The notes under the pieces were generated by a model, which saw only the letters and a list, made by a program, of their open reading frames with translations, ran no database searches and was not told the origin of the DNA. From an uncultured Methylophilaceae bacterium (GTDB lineage Bacteria; Pseudomonadota; Gammaproteobacteria; Burkholderiales; Methylophilaceae), in NCBI GenBank assembly GCA_903870995.1, contig CAIQFD010000056.1, positions 25,640-89,639 of the forward strand: a stretch of DNA of 64,000 nt, in the 5' to 3' direction. Shown here piece after piece: positions 52,738 through 64,000 of this stretch. Within the stretch, counting starts at the first letter, position 1; each line of letters starts with the position of its first letter. A program made the translations under genes and the position numbers.

Positions 52738-53406
52738 TTAGGCTTTTAATAAGACGATGACTGCGCCACTTCCACCATCATTCGCTCTGGCTTGTGCATA
52801 CGCAATCACTTCATCTTTTTGCATTAACCAATGGCGGACTTTGTTCTTCAAAATCGGCTCTTTATTGCGAGAACCTAGGCCTTTGCCGTGCACAATCCGC
52901 ACGCATCGTATGCCACGCTTTTTGCATCCAGCTAAAAACTCTGCAACCGTTGCACGTGCTTCATCACTAATCATGCCGTGTAAATCTAGGTTTGCTTGCA
53001 CGACCCAATGACCACGTCTTAGTTTGCTGAGTACAGCAGGGGATTGTCCTTCACGCAAATAGAGAAGCTCTTCGCCGCTTTCTAATTCATCCGCTGGAAA
53101 ATAACCGTCGCTTAACGAATCAACCAGTGCTTGGCGTTCATCGCGAATGAATTGCTGTGGGATTGGTTTGGGTTTGGGTGGTTGATGGTGAATGCGATCA
53201 GTATTTAATGGTCGCGCATCTTTGACTGCGGCTTTGAAGAGATTCTCTAGCCGTTGAGCTTCAGCTTTTTCAGCTTCTTGTTTGACTGCGACGGCTTTTT
53301 GCTCTTCAAGCTGTCGCGCCTGCTCGGCTCTTTGAGCTTGCAACAGGCGCTTGGCTTCTTCTAGATTTTTGATTCTTGAGTTGCTTGTCATGGCGTTGTG
53401 CCTCAA
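52738..53406 (-). CDS. Smr/MutS2-C domain protein
   Basis: LDLHGMISDEARATVAEFLAGCKKRGIRCVRIVHGKGLGS. Confidence 0.92.
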   Translation of the reverse strand: MRHNAMTSNSRIKNLEEAKRLLQAQRAEQARQLEEQKAVAVKQEAEKAEAQRLENLFKAAVKDARPLNTDRIHHQPPKPKPIPQQFIRDERQALVDSLSDGYFPADELESGEELLYLREGQSPAVLSKLRRGHWVVQANLDLHGMISDEARATVAEFLAGCKKRGIRCVRIVHGKGLGSRNKEPILKNKVRHWLMQKDEVIAYAQARANDGGSGAVIVLLKA

Positions 53407-53420
53407 TCAAGCGATATTAC

Positions 53421-54440
<1,020 letters not shown>

Positions 54441-54543
54441 TTAGACGTATATTGCGCGTCGTTAAAAATTCTTTTCGGAAGAGGATTTGAGTGGTGGTCA
54501 TTTTGTTGAAAAATAGCCAATGCTTATGGCTGAGCACCATGCT

Positions 54544-54577
54544 TTAAGTTCAATGATACTGCTATAATTGAACTTAA
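54544..54577. repeat. Inverted repeat overlapping putative ftsK promoter
   Basis: TTAAGTTCAAT-N12-ATTGAACTTAA (11-bp perfect arms) with TATAAT at 54563-54568. Confidence 0.75.
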
Positions 54578-54581
54578 TATT

Positions 54582-56930
54582 TTGCAATATATCGCATTAC
54601 TTTTTATCAATCATTTCGAGCGATCCATTATTTTGTTTTTCAATAAAAAAACAGTGAATACCTCTAACGCGAGTAAGCAGATCGACCCTGAAAGTAAAGG
54701 GCTGGTTAAAGAAGCTTGGTGGCTACTCTTTACCGTTATTGGTCTTTATCTCGTATTGATTTTGGCCTCTTATTATCATGACGACCCTTCTTGGACGCAT
54801 AGTGCTAGTGAGAACGCCATTGTTCACAATGCGGGCGGTGCGGTGGGTGCCTGGCTTTCAGACATGATGCTCTATATGTTTGGCTTTTCTGCTTGGTGGT
54901 GGGCGGTTTTTGCCTTCTACGCCATTTGGTTGGTTTACTTACGTCTTGATGTGGTTGCGCAAGGTCGCAAACCCTTACTGTTTTTAAATTTCTTCGGTTT
55001 TGGCTTATTGCTGTTGTCCTCCTCTTGCTTAGAGTATGGTCATCTCATCAATTTGCCTGCAACTTTGCCACAAGACTCTGGTGGAGTGATTGGTAATATT
55101 TTTGATACGATGATTCGAGAGTCGCTAGGTTTTGTTGGATCAACGCTTGTGCTGTTATTTGCTTTTGCCACAGGATTTAGTTTATTTACTGGCTGGTCAT
55201 GGATTTTGATTGTTGAAAAATTTGGGGGTGCATTGATTGGTACTTACCAATTTATCCTGAATAAATACCGCGATAAAAAAGACCGTGAAGCAGGCAAAAT
55301 TGCCGAGCAACAACGTACGGAATTTGTTGAGCAAGAACGTAAACGCACTGAAGATCGTGCGCCAATTCAAATTGAAACGCCTGTGCTTGAAATTCCGAAG
55401 AGCGAACGTGTTCAACGTGAGAGCCAGGCAGCTTTATTTGCTACGCTCCCAGATTCACCATTGCCCCCGCTTCATTTGCTTGATGAGCCCAAGGGCGAAA
55501 TTGAAGTGCAGTCTGCTGAAACGCTAGAGTTCACCTCGCGTTTAATTGAACGCAAACTAATGGACTTCGGCATCGAAGTGAAAGTATTGGCTGCCATGCC
55601 AGGCCCTGTTATTACGCGTTACGAGTTGGAACCGGCGGCAGGGGTTAAAGGTAGCCAAGTATTAAATCTATCTAAAGATTTAGCGCGTGCACTCTCAGTT
55701 GTGAGTATTCGCGTGGTGGAAACCATTCCAGGCAAGAGTTGCATGGGTTTGGAAATCCCCAATCCTAAACGTCAAATTGTTTATCTTTCAGAAATTATGG
55801 GCTCTCAAGCCTATGCGGATGTGAGTTCGCCTTTAGCGATTGCGATGGGTAAAGATATTGCTGGTAAAGCCGTGGTGGCTGACTTAGCTAAAATGCCACA
55901 TGTGCTCGTCGCGGGGACCACTGGCTCAGGTAAATCAGTCGCCATTAACGCGATGATTTTGAGCTTAGTGTACAAGGCTGAAGCAAATAAAGTCCGCATG
56001 ATTTTGATTGACCCGAAAATGTTGGAGCTTTCTGTGTATGAAGGCATTCCTCATTTGTTAGCGCCTGTGATTACGGATATGCGCCAAGCTGCTAATGCGC
56101 TCAATTGGGGTGTGGCTGAGATGGAGCGTCGCTACAAGTTGATGTCAGCGCTTGGCGTGCGTAATCTTGCAGGTTACAACGTCAAAGTGCGCGACGCGAT
56201 TAAAGACGGTAACCCGATTACGCATCCGTTCACGCTCACGCCAGACAGTCCAGAGCCTTTGGATGAGTTGCCACTGATTGTGATTGTGATTGATGAGTTG
56301 GCTGACTTGATGATGGTAGTAGGCAAGAAGGTTGAAGAACCGATTGCGCGCTTGGCACAAAAAGCTCGTGCTTGCGGGATCCACTTGGTGGTGGCGACAC
56401 AACGTCCTTCTGTTGACGTGATTACTGGCTTGATTAAGGCGAACATTCCGACGCGTGTGGCATTTCAAGTGTCGAGCAAAATTGACTCTCGTACAATTCT
56501 TGATCAAATGGGCGCTGAAGCGCTGCTTGGTCAAGGCGATATGCTTTATCAGCCGCCTGGTACGACCTACCCACAACGTATTCACGGTGCTTTTGTGAGT
56601 GATGCCGAAGTGCATCGCGTCGTTCAGCATCTGAAAACGCAAGGTGAGCCTAATTATATTGACGGCATCTTAACGGGCGGCTCTGAAGAGGGCGGCGAGT
56701 TAGGGGATATGGAAAGCACAGGTGGTGAATCTGATCCATTGTATGACGAAGCCGTGGCCATTGTGATGAAGACGCGCCGCGCTTCAATTTCATCTGTGCA
56801 GAGACAGTTACGTATCGGTTATAACCGCGCCGCCCGATTAATTGAAGAGATGGAGCGCGCTGGTCTAGTGTCTTCTATGCAAAGCAACGGCAATCGCGAA
56901 GTGCTCGCACCAAACACCAACCAAGATTGA
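54582..56930 (+). CDS. ftsK: DNA translocase FtsK
   Basis: [24 protein letters not shown]; gamma domain [18 protein letters not shown]; start uncertain. Confidence 0.95.
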   Translation: MQYIALLFINHFERSIILFFNKKTVNTSNASKQIDPESKGLVKEAWWLLFTVIGLYLVLILASYYHDDPSWTHSASENAIVHNAGGAVGAWLSDMMLYMFGFSAWWWAVFAFYAIWLVYLRLDVVAQGRKPLLFLNFFGFGLLLLSSSCLEYGHLINLPATLPQDSGGVIGNIFDTMIRESLGFVGSTLVLLFAFATGFSLFTGWSWILIVEKFGGALIGTYQFILNKYRDKKDREAGKIAEQQRTEFVEQERKRTEDRAPIQIETPVLEIPKSERVQRESQAALFATLPDSPLPPLHLLDEPKGEIEVQSAETLEFTSRLIERKLMDFGIEVKVLAAMPGPVITRYELEPAAGVKGSQVLNLSKDLARALSVVSIRVVETIPGKSCMGLEIPNPKRQIVYLSEIMGSQAYADVSSPLAIAMGKDIAGKAVVADLAKMPHVLVAGTTGSGKSVAINAMILSLVYKAEANKVRMILIDPKMLELSVYEGIPHLLAPVITDMRQAANALNWGVAEMERRYKLMSALGVRNLAGYNVKVRDAIKDGNPITHPFTLTPDSPEPLDELPLIVIVIDELADLMMVVGKKVEEPIARLAQKARACGIHLVVATQRPSVDVITGLIKANIPTRVAFQVSSKIDSRTILDQMGAEALLGQGDMLYQPPGTTYPQRIHGAFVSDAEVHRVVQHLKTQGEPNYIDGILTGGSEEGGELGDMESTGGESDPLYDEAVAIVMKTRRASISSVQRQLRIGYNRAARLIEEMERAGLVSSMQSNGNREVLAPNTNQD

Positions 56931-57547
56931 GTTATATGAATATTCGCTTCCTGTTCATTCTGTTTTATTTTTATGCCTTTAACGCAAGTGCTACAGGCTT
57001 GGAGCGCATGAAAGATTATTTTAAGAATATTCAATCTGCACAAGCAGATTTTCATCAAGTGGTCACCGATAAGCAGGGTCACAAAACGCAAGATGTGACA
57101 GGTACAATGCGCCTGCAAAAGCCTAATAAGTTCAGATGGGATTACAACAAGCCATTTGTTCAAGAGATTGTGGGGGACGGCGATAAGATTTGGTTGTTTG
57201 ATCCTGAGCTTAACCAGGTCACAGTGAGATCTTTCTCTAAAGCCGCAGGATCAACACCAGCAGCTTTGATTGCTGGCGGCAAGGATATTGAACGACAATT
57301 CAATATTAAAGATGCAAGTCGTAAGGGTAGTTTAGAGTGGGTCTTGGCTATTCCAAAAGTGGCAGACACGGGCTTTGAGAGACTGTTCCTGGGTTTCGAT
57401 GGTGATGCTTTGGTTGAAATGGAGTTGCAAGACAGCTTTGGAAATCGAACAGCGATTGTCTTTAGTAATATTCAGCGAAATCTTAAGTTGCCATCAGATT
57501 TGTTCAAATTTGTCCCGCCGCGCGATGCGGACGTTTTGGGCGAGTAG
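56927..57547 (+). CDS. lolA: Outer membrane lipoprotein carrier protein
   Basis: [35 protein letters not shown]. Confidence 0.94.
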   Translation: MSYMNIRFLFILFYFYAFNASATGLERMKDYFKNIQSAQADFHQVVTDKQGHKTQDVTGTMRLQKPNKFRWDYNKPFVQEIVGDGDKIWLFDPELNQVTVRSFSKAAGSTPAALIAGGKDIERQFNIKDASRKGSLEWVLAIPKVADTGFERLFLGFDGDALVEMELQDSFGNRTAIVFSNIQRNLKLPSDLFKFVPPRDADVLGE

Positions 57548-57565
57548 CATAAGTGATGTGCATCA

Positions 57566-58879
57566 TTGAATAGCTTATTTTCACCTAATCAACCGCAAGC
57601 CCCACTCGCAGAGCAGCTGCGTCCGCAAACCTTGGATGAGGTCGTCGGGCAGTCACATTTGCTTGGGCAAGGCAAACCACTGCGATTAGCTTTTCAATCA
57701 GGCAAGCTACCTTCCATGATTTTGTGGGGTCCGCCTGGTGTCGGTAAAACAACTTTGGCGCGACTCATTGCCAATACGGCTGATGCTGAATTTATTCCTA
57801 TCTCTGCGGTGCTTTCGGGCATTAAAGACATCCGAGAAGCGATTGAGCGTGCGGAGCATACGCTACAGCAATCTGGTCGTCGCACCATCATGTTTGTGGA
57901 TGAAGTCCATCGATTTAACAAAGGTCAGCAAGATGCTTTCTTACCTTTTGTTGAAAGTGGCTTGATTACATTTATTGGCGCAACCACTGAAAACCCTTCG
58001 TTTGAAGTCAACAGTGCGCTCTTAAGCCGCGCTCAAGTATTTGTATTGAATGCGCTATCGGAAGCCGAGCTTGGTGAGTTACTCGCAAGAGCGCAGGCTA
58101 CCATGGCGATGGATATTAGCCTTACCGATGGAGCTAAAGAACAAGTCGTTTCTTATGCGGACGGTGATGCAAGACGTTTGCTTAACTTTGTTGAGGGGCT
58201 CTTTAATGCAGCTTCTTCAGCCAATGTCACTGAAATTGATATGGTGTTTTTGCAGTCCACCATGGCGAGCAAAATGCGCCGGTTTGATAAAGGCGGTGAA
58301 GCGTTTTACGACCAAATTTCAGCCCTCCATAAATCAGTGCGAGGCTCAAACCCTGACGGTGCACTTTATTGGATGCAGCGCATGTTGGATGGCGGTGCAG
58401 AGCCGCTTTATGTCGGTCGTCGCCTAGTGCGAATGGCGATTGAAGACATTGGATTAGCTGACCCGCGCGCTTTAGAGATTTGTTTGAATGCATGTCAAAC
58501 CTATGAGCGATTAGGCTCACCAGAAGGTGAATTGGCCTTTGCCAATGCTGTGGTTTATTTAGCCATTGCTGCTAAGAGCAATGCGGTTTATATGGCCTAC
58601 AATCAAGTCAAAGCCTTTGTCGCGCAAGACCAGTCTCGACCAGTGCCGCTGCACTTACGTAATGCACCGACTAAGCTCATGAAGAATTTAGACTACGGTA
58701 AAAATTATCGTTATGCCCATAATGAAGCGGGTGCTTATGCTGCTGGTGAACAGTACTTGCCAGACGGCTTGGAAGAAGTGAAATTTTACGAGCCGACAAA
58801 TCGAGGGCTTGAAGGTAAAATAAGCGAAAAATTAGCGCATTTGGCAGAGTTAGACAAACAAGCCAAAGCCAAAAAGTAA
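57566..58879 (+). CDS. rarA: Replication-associated recombination protein A
   Basis: [38 protein letters not shown]. Confidence 0.95.
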   Translation: MNSLFSPNQPQAPLAEQLRPQTLDEVVGQSHLLGQGKPLRLAFQSGKLPSMILWGPPGVGKTTLARLIANTADAEFIPISAVLSGIKDIREAIERAEHTLQQSGRRTIMFVDEVHRFNKGQQDAFLPFVESGLITFIGATTENPSFEVNSALLSRAQVFVLNALSEAELGELLARAQATMAMDISLTDGAKEQVVSYADGDARRLLNFVEGLFNAASSANVTEIDMVFLQSTMASKMRRFDKGGEAFYDQISALHKSVRGSNPDGALYWMQRMLDGGAEPLYVGRRLVRMAIEDIGLADPRALEICLNACQTYERLGSPEGELAFANAVVYLAIAAKSNAVYMAYNQVKAFVAQDQSRPVPLHLRNAPTKLMKNLDYGKNYRYAHNEAGAYAAGEQYLPDGLEEVKFYEPTNRGLEGKISEKLAHLAELDKQAKAKK

Positions 58880-58884
58880 ATTAA

Positions 58885-60168
<1,284 letters not shown>

Positions 60169-60347
60169 TCACGCTTGCGAATCATTAACGCAATAAAAAT
60201 TAGCCAACTTGTTCAGCAAGTTTTGCATGGTAAGCGTTGAATTACAGTAGTCTGCATTATGTTTCATCAGGTAACTTTATGGTATTTATAAGTTTTTAGC
60301 TTTCGTGTAAAGTGTGCGCACTGAAATCTTTAAGAGAAATGTAATCA

Positions 60348-61148
60348 ATGAAAAAAATGATATTTGCTGTGACCCTAGTAGCGCTGAGCCAAGGTGCATT
60401 TGCGGCACCTAAAGCGAATGTGGATGCAGCAGCAACCGTGAATAGTGTCACGATTCCTAGCGCTTTAATTGAACGTAGTGTTAGTCTCAACGTACAGCAA
60501 GGTAAAAAGGATACACCTGAACTTCGCCAATTGATAAAAGAAGAGTTTATTAATCGTGAAGTGCTAGCGCAACAAGCTGGCAAATTAGGTTTAGATAAAA
60601 CGCCTGAAGGCCAAGCTGCCTTTGCTGAATTAAAGCGTAATTTTATGGTGGATTTATTTTTAGCCGATTACGACAAGCATCATCCAATTAGTGATGCTGC
60701 ATTGAAAACTGAATATGAAAGACAAATCGCCGCTATTGGTGAGCAAGCGTATGAGTACAGAGTGAGCCATATTGTAGCGAAAACTGAGGCAGATGCCCGC
60801 AGTTTGATGGCTAGAATTAAAAAAGGTGAGTCTTTTGCTAAAGTGGCTAAAGAGGCTTCAATCGATCCAAGTGCTAAAGAAAGTGGTGTGCTTGGTTGGT
60901 TGCTTCCAAATCAAATTGTGCCTGCGGTTGCCAATGTCGTTGTCAATTTAACGGAGGGTAGCATGAGTGCTGCGCCGATTGAGACGGCAGGCGGTTGGCA
61001 AATCGTGCGCTTGGAAGAAAAGCGCCAATTCAAAGCGCCTAAGTTTGATGATGTGATTCCTCAACTCCGTGCTGGATTACTGCAACAGCAACGCATTGAA
61101 GCCATTAAGAAGTTAAGAGAGTCTGCAAAAGTGACAAGCAATATGTAA
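60348..61148 (+). CDS. Parvulin-family periplasmic protein, divergent active site
   Basis: Signal peptide; VSHIVAKTEADARSLMARIKKGESFAKVAKEASIDPSAKESGVLGW. Confidence 0.85.
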   Translation: MKKMIFAVTLVALSQGAFAAPKANVDAAATVNSVTIPSALIERSVSLNVQQGKKDTPELRQLIKEEFINREVLAQQAGKLGLDKTPEGQAAFAELKRNFMVDLFLADYDKHHPISDAALKTEYERQIAAIGEQAYEYRVSHIVAKTEADARSLMARIKKGESFAKVAKEASIDPSAKESGVLGWLLPNQIVPAVANVVVNLTEGSMSAAPIETAGGWQIVRLEEKRQFKAPKFDDVIPQLRAGLLQQQRIEAIKKLRESAKVTSNM

Positions 61149-61163
61149 TTACTTTCGGGTAAT

Positions 61164-61199
61164 AAAAAACGGCACTGGAGATCCAAGTGCCGTTTTTTT
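61164..61199. terminator. Bidirectional rho-independent terminator
   Basis: AAAAAACGGCACT...AAGTGCCGTTTTTTT between convergent genes. Confidence 0.88.
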
Positions 61200-61233
61200 G
61201 TCTCATACTTTTGGGGTTATTCGATTTCTTAGC

Positions 61234-62829
61234 CTACTCGATTTCTTGGCTGGCCAAGTAATCTTCATAGTTACCAGAGTAGTCAATGATGCCATCAGCA
61301 CGCACATCTAAAATACGTGTTGCCAATGTACTCACAAATTCACGGTCATGACTGACGAAGAATAATGTGCCGTTGTATTTATCTAGCGCAGTATTTAATG
61401 ACTCAATCGATTCCATGTCCATGTGGTTGGTTGGTTCATCCATGAGCAATACGTTGGTTTTTGCTAACATTAGTTGACCAAACATCATGCGGCCTTTTTC
61501 ACCGCCTGAAAGTACTTTGACTGATTTTTTGAAGTCTTCGCCAGAGAATAATAGACGACCTAACATGCTACGCACGACTTGGTCATCATCACCTGCTTGC
61601 GTGTATTGCTTCATCCAGTCGAAGAGATTGAGATCTGCTTCAAAGTCAGCAGCATGGTCTTGTGCAAAGTAACCAATGTTCGCTTTTTCAGCCCACTTAA
61701 CTGTGCCGTGGTTCGGTTTTAGATCGCCCGCCAAACAACGAAGGAGGGTGGTTTTACCAATTCCGTTTTCACCGATAATCGCAATTTTCTCGCCAGCTTC
61801 AACTAATAAGTCAAAGTCATTAAACAAAACACGGTCGAAGCCATGGCTTAGTTTTTGCACCTCTACTGCGTTACGGTGTAGTTTTTCACGTTCATCGTAT
61901 TCAAAGCGAATGAACGGATATTGGCGGCTAGACGGTTTGATGTCTTCCACTTTGATTTTGTCGATTTGCTTAGCACGGCTCGTCGCTTGTTTTGCCTTAG
62001 ATGCATTAGCAGAGAAGCGACGTACGAAGTCTTGTAAGTCAGCAATTTGTTGTTTTGCTTTAGCGTTGTCTTTAGCCTGCTGAGCACGGGCCATTGTTGA
62101 TGCTTCCATGAAGTCATCGTAGTTGCCTGGATAAACAGTCAGTTTCGCATAGTCCATATCCGCTGTATGTGTACACACTTGGTTCAAGAAGTGGCGATCA
62201 TGCGAAATGATAATCATCGTGCAGTTGCGGTTATTTAAGATATCTTCTAACCAGCGAATCGTATTGATGTCCAAGTTATTGGTTGGCTCATCTAGTAGCA
62301 AAATGTCCGGATTAGCAAACAGCGCTTGTGCCAGTAATACACGAAGCTTCCAACCTGGTGCAACACCGCTCATCAGACCATTATGTTGATCGATAGGAAT
62401 GCCAACGCCCAATAGTAACTCGCCAGCACGAGCTTCAGCAGTATAGCCATCATATTCAGCAAATACGGCTTCTAGCTCAGCCGCTTTCATGTAGTCTTCT
62501 TCAGTCGCTTCTAAATTCATGTAGATAGCGTCTTTTTCTGATTTGGCCTTCCACATTTGCTCATGGCCCATCATGACCACATCAAGTACGCGCTGGTCTT
62601 CATAACCAAATTGGTCTTGGCGCAACCAAGCCATACGCTCATTGCTATCCAAAGCAATATTGCCTGCACTTGGCTCAAGTACGCCCGCCAAAATCTTCAT
62701 GAAGGTTGATTTTCCGCAACCATTCGCGCCAATCAGGCCGTAACGATTGCCGTCGCCAAACTTCACTGAGACGTTTTCAAATAATGGCTTAGCGCCGAAC
62801 TGCATGGTGATGTTATTGCTAATAAGCAC
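61234..62829 (-). CDS. ABC-F family ATPase (YbiT-like)
   Basis: Two Walker A ([18 protein letters not shown]) and [12 protein letters not shown] linker; YbiT-like N-terminus. Confidence 0.92.
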   Translation of the reverse strand: MLISNNITMQFGAKPLFENVSVKFGDGNRYGLIGANGCGKSTFMKILAGVLEPSAGNIALDSNERMAWLRQDQFGYEDQRVLDVVMMGHEQMWKAKSEKDAIYMNLEATEEDYMKAAELEAVFAEYDGYTAEARAGELLLGVGIPIDQHNGLMSGVAPGWKLRVLLAQALFANPDILLLDEPTNNLDINTIRWLEDILNNRNCTMIIISHDRHFLNQVCTHTADMDYAKLTVYPGNYDDFMEASTMARAQQAKDNAKAKQQIADLQDFVRRFSANASKAKQATSRAKQIDKIKVEDIKPSSRQYPFIRFEYDEREKLHRNAVEVQKLSHGFDRVLFNDFDLLVEAGEKIAIIGENGIGKTTLLRCLAGDLKPNHGTVKWAEKANIGYFAQDHAADFEADLNLFDWMKQYTQAGDDDQVVRSMLGRLLFSGEDFKKSVKVLSGGEKGRMMFGQLMLAKTNVLLMDEPTNHMDMESIESLNTALDKYNGTLFFVSHDREFVSTLATRILDVRADGIIDYSGNYEDYLASQEIE

Positions 62830-62867
62830 GGTTAATTCCTAAAGTCTTTTAATTGAATATATGTAGA

Positions 62868-63470
62868 TTAAAACTTGTTTCTAATGACAACTTCGTCCAT
62901 CGCCAATTGGCCACCACGTGGCCAAGCATCTTTAATGCCTTTGCCTACAGTCACAAACATGGTTGGGATGTGATCAGCTGGCAAGTTAAGTAGTTTTGCC
63001 ACGGCATCAAAATCAAAGCCATCCATCGGGCAGGTGTCATAACCCATTTCCTTGGCTGCCAGCATGATGTTCATTGCTGCCATGCCACAAGAACGCATTG
63101 CTTCGTCGCGCTGCGCTTGTGGGTTGCATGTGTAATATTGGGTAATCGCTGGCACTAAAAAGTCTTGCACGGCTTGTGGCGCATCTTTCCAGTAGCGTTC
63201 AGGTTGTTTTGCCCAAGCTTGTACGTCAGCGACCAACACAATTAGTGCGGATGCTTCTGTGACTTGAGTTTGGTTCCAACTAACGGCTTGGATTTGGGCA
63301 CGTAACGCTGCATCTTCAACAAGCACAAAGCGCCAATGCTGAATGTTGAAAGCGGTTGGAGATAACATCGCAAGCGACATGAGCTTGGTGACTTCTGCTT
63401 CGCTTAGCTTGTGTGATGGATCGTAAGCTTTAATTGAACGGCGTGTTTCTATTGCAGTGGTGACATTCAT
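62868..63470 (-). CDS. Nitroreductase family protein
   Basis: MNVTTAIETRRSIKAYDPSHKLSEAEV; LSPTAFNIQHWRFVLV; start reset to 63470. Confidence 0.9.
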   Translation of the reverse strand: MNVTTAIETRRSIKAYDPSHKLSEAEVTKLMSLAMLSPTAFNIQHWRFVLVEDAALRAQIQAVSWNQTQVTEASALIVLVADVQAWAKQPERYWKDAPQAVQDFLVPAITQYYTCNPQAQRDEAMRSCGMAAMNIMLAAKEMGYDTCPMDGFDFDAVAKLLNLPADHIPTMFVTVGKGIKDAWPRGGQLAMDEVVIRNKF

Positions 63471-63484
63471 TTTTAATCTTTTTC

Positions 63485-63985
63485 TTAATAAGTAATTGTA
63501 ATAATCTCTAAATTCAAATCGCCAGCAGGGCGCTTCCAACGCACAGTATCACCAACTTTATGACCAATGAGTGCTTTGGCCAATGGCGAGGCATAGCTCA
63601 CTGTGTTTAATGCGATATCTGCTTCATCTTCACCTACTATTTGAAAATGATGTTGTTCGTTTTCATCATCTTCCACGGTAACCGTCGTTCCAAACACGAC
63701 TGTTGTCGGTGCTTTATCTTTTGGGGTTTCAACCAAAATAGCTTGTTCTAAACGTGCCTGTACGTAGCGTAAATCTCTATCCACCATCGCAAGTCGCTGC
63801 ACAGCAGTGGGGTCTTCTTTTTTAGGCGCTAATAATTCTCTTTCATCAAGTAGCGCGTTTTCACTGTCTTGTAGCTGCGCTAAGCCAGTGGCTGTCACGT
63901 AGTTGGGTAACTCGCTGATTGGCCGTTCTGGCAGGTCAGTGCCAGCAAGTTCCAAGTCATCTTCTTTAACAAAACCGCGGCTCAA
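63485..63985 (-). CDS. GreA/GreB family transcription elongation factor-like protein
   Basis: C-terminal FGTTVTVEDDENEQHHFQIVGEDEAD...SPLAKALIGHKVGDTVRWKRPAGD; TTG start after GGGAG, in-frame stop 6 nt upstream. Confidence 0.85.
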   Translation of the reverse strand: MSRGFVKEDDLELAGTDLPERPISELPNYVTATGLAQLQDSENALLDERELLAPKKEDPTAVQRLAMVDRDLRYVQARLEQAILVETPKDKAPTTVVFGTTVTVEDDENEQHHFQIVGEDEADIALNTVSYASPLAKALIGHKVGDTVRWKRPAGDLNLEIITITY

Positions 63986-64000
63986 GGCTTACTCCCACTC

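Noticed and set aside
56145-56642. 165-aa antisense ORF within ftsK
   Set aside because: Opposite strand of a strongly supported conserved gene; no domain signal.

Overview
The window reads as a compact, mostly housekeeping chromosome segment from a betaproteobacterium. Gene content (fds-type formate dehydrogenase, PrmB, ScpAB, dapD/dapE block) would fit a Methylophilaceae-like methylotroph, but that assignment is inference. About 55 protein genes are supportable: nadE (3' part), P-II, feoAB, scpAB/rluB, dapD/dapE, kup, xseA, dsbB, cysM, rlmD, a YgiQ radical SAM protein, rhlE, rpiA, hslO, gluQ, an ammonium transporter, ALDH+DUF779, the fdsGBA/fdhD/fdsD operon, ispDF, a CzcCBA-type RND operon, trxB, ftsK, lolA, rarA, serS, an ABC-F ATPase, a nitroreductase and a Gre-family factor. 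I saw no rRNA, tRNA, CRISPR, IS element or prophage. The clearest accessory locus is an XRE-HTH / AbiEii-type nucleotidyltransferase pair (27334-28540, minus strand). It is headed by a perfect 36-bp palindrome that embeds the -35 of a near-consensus promoter whose predicted start coincides with the ATG. Other points: an unlisted 33-codon membrane mini-ORF fitted exactly between dapE and prmB; a sigma54/NtrC-type control region upstream of the ammonium transporter; a structured leader upstream of rhlE; a parvulin paralogue with an eroded active site; and several unexplained inverted repeats.
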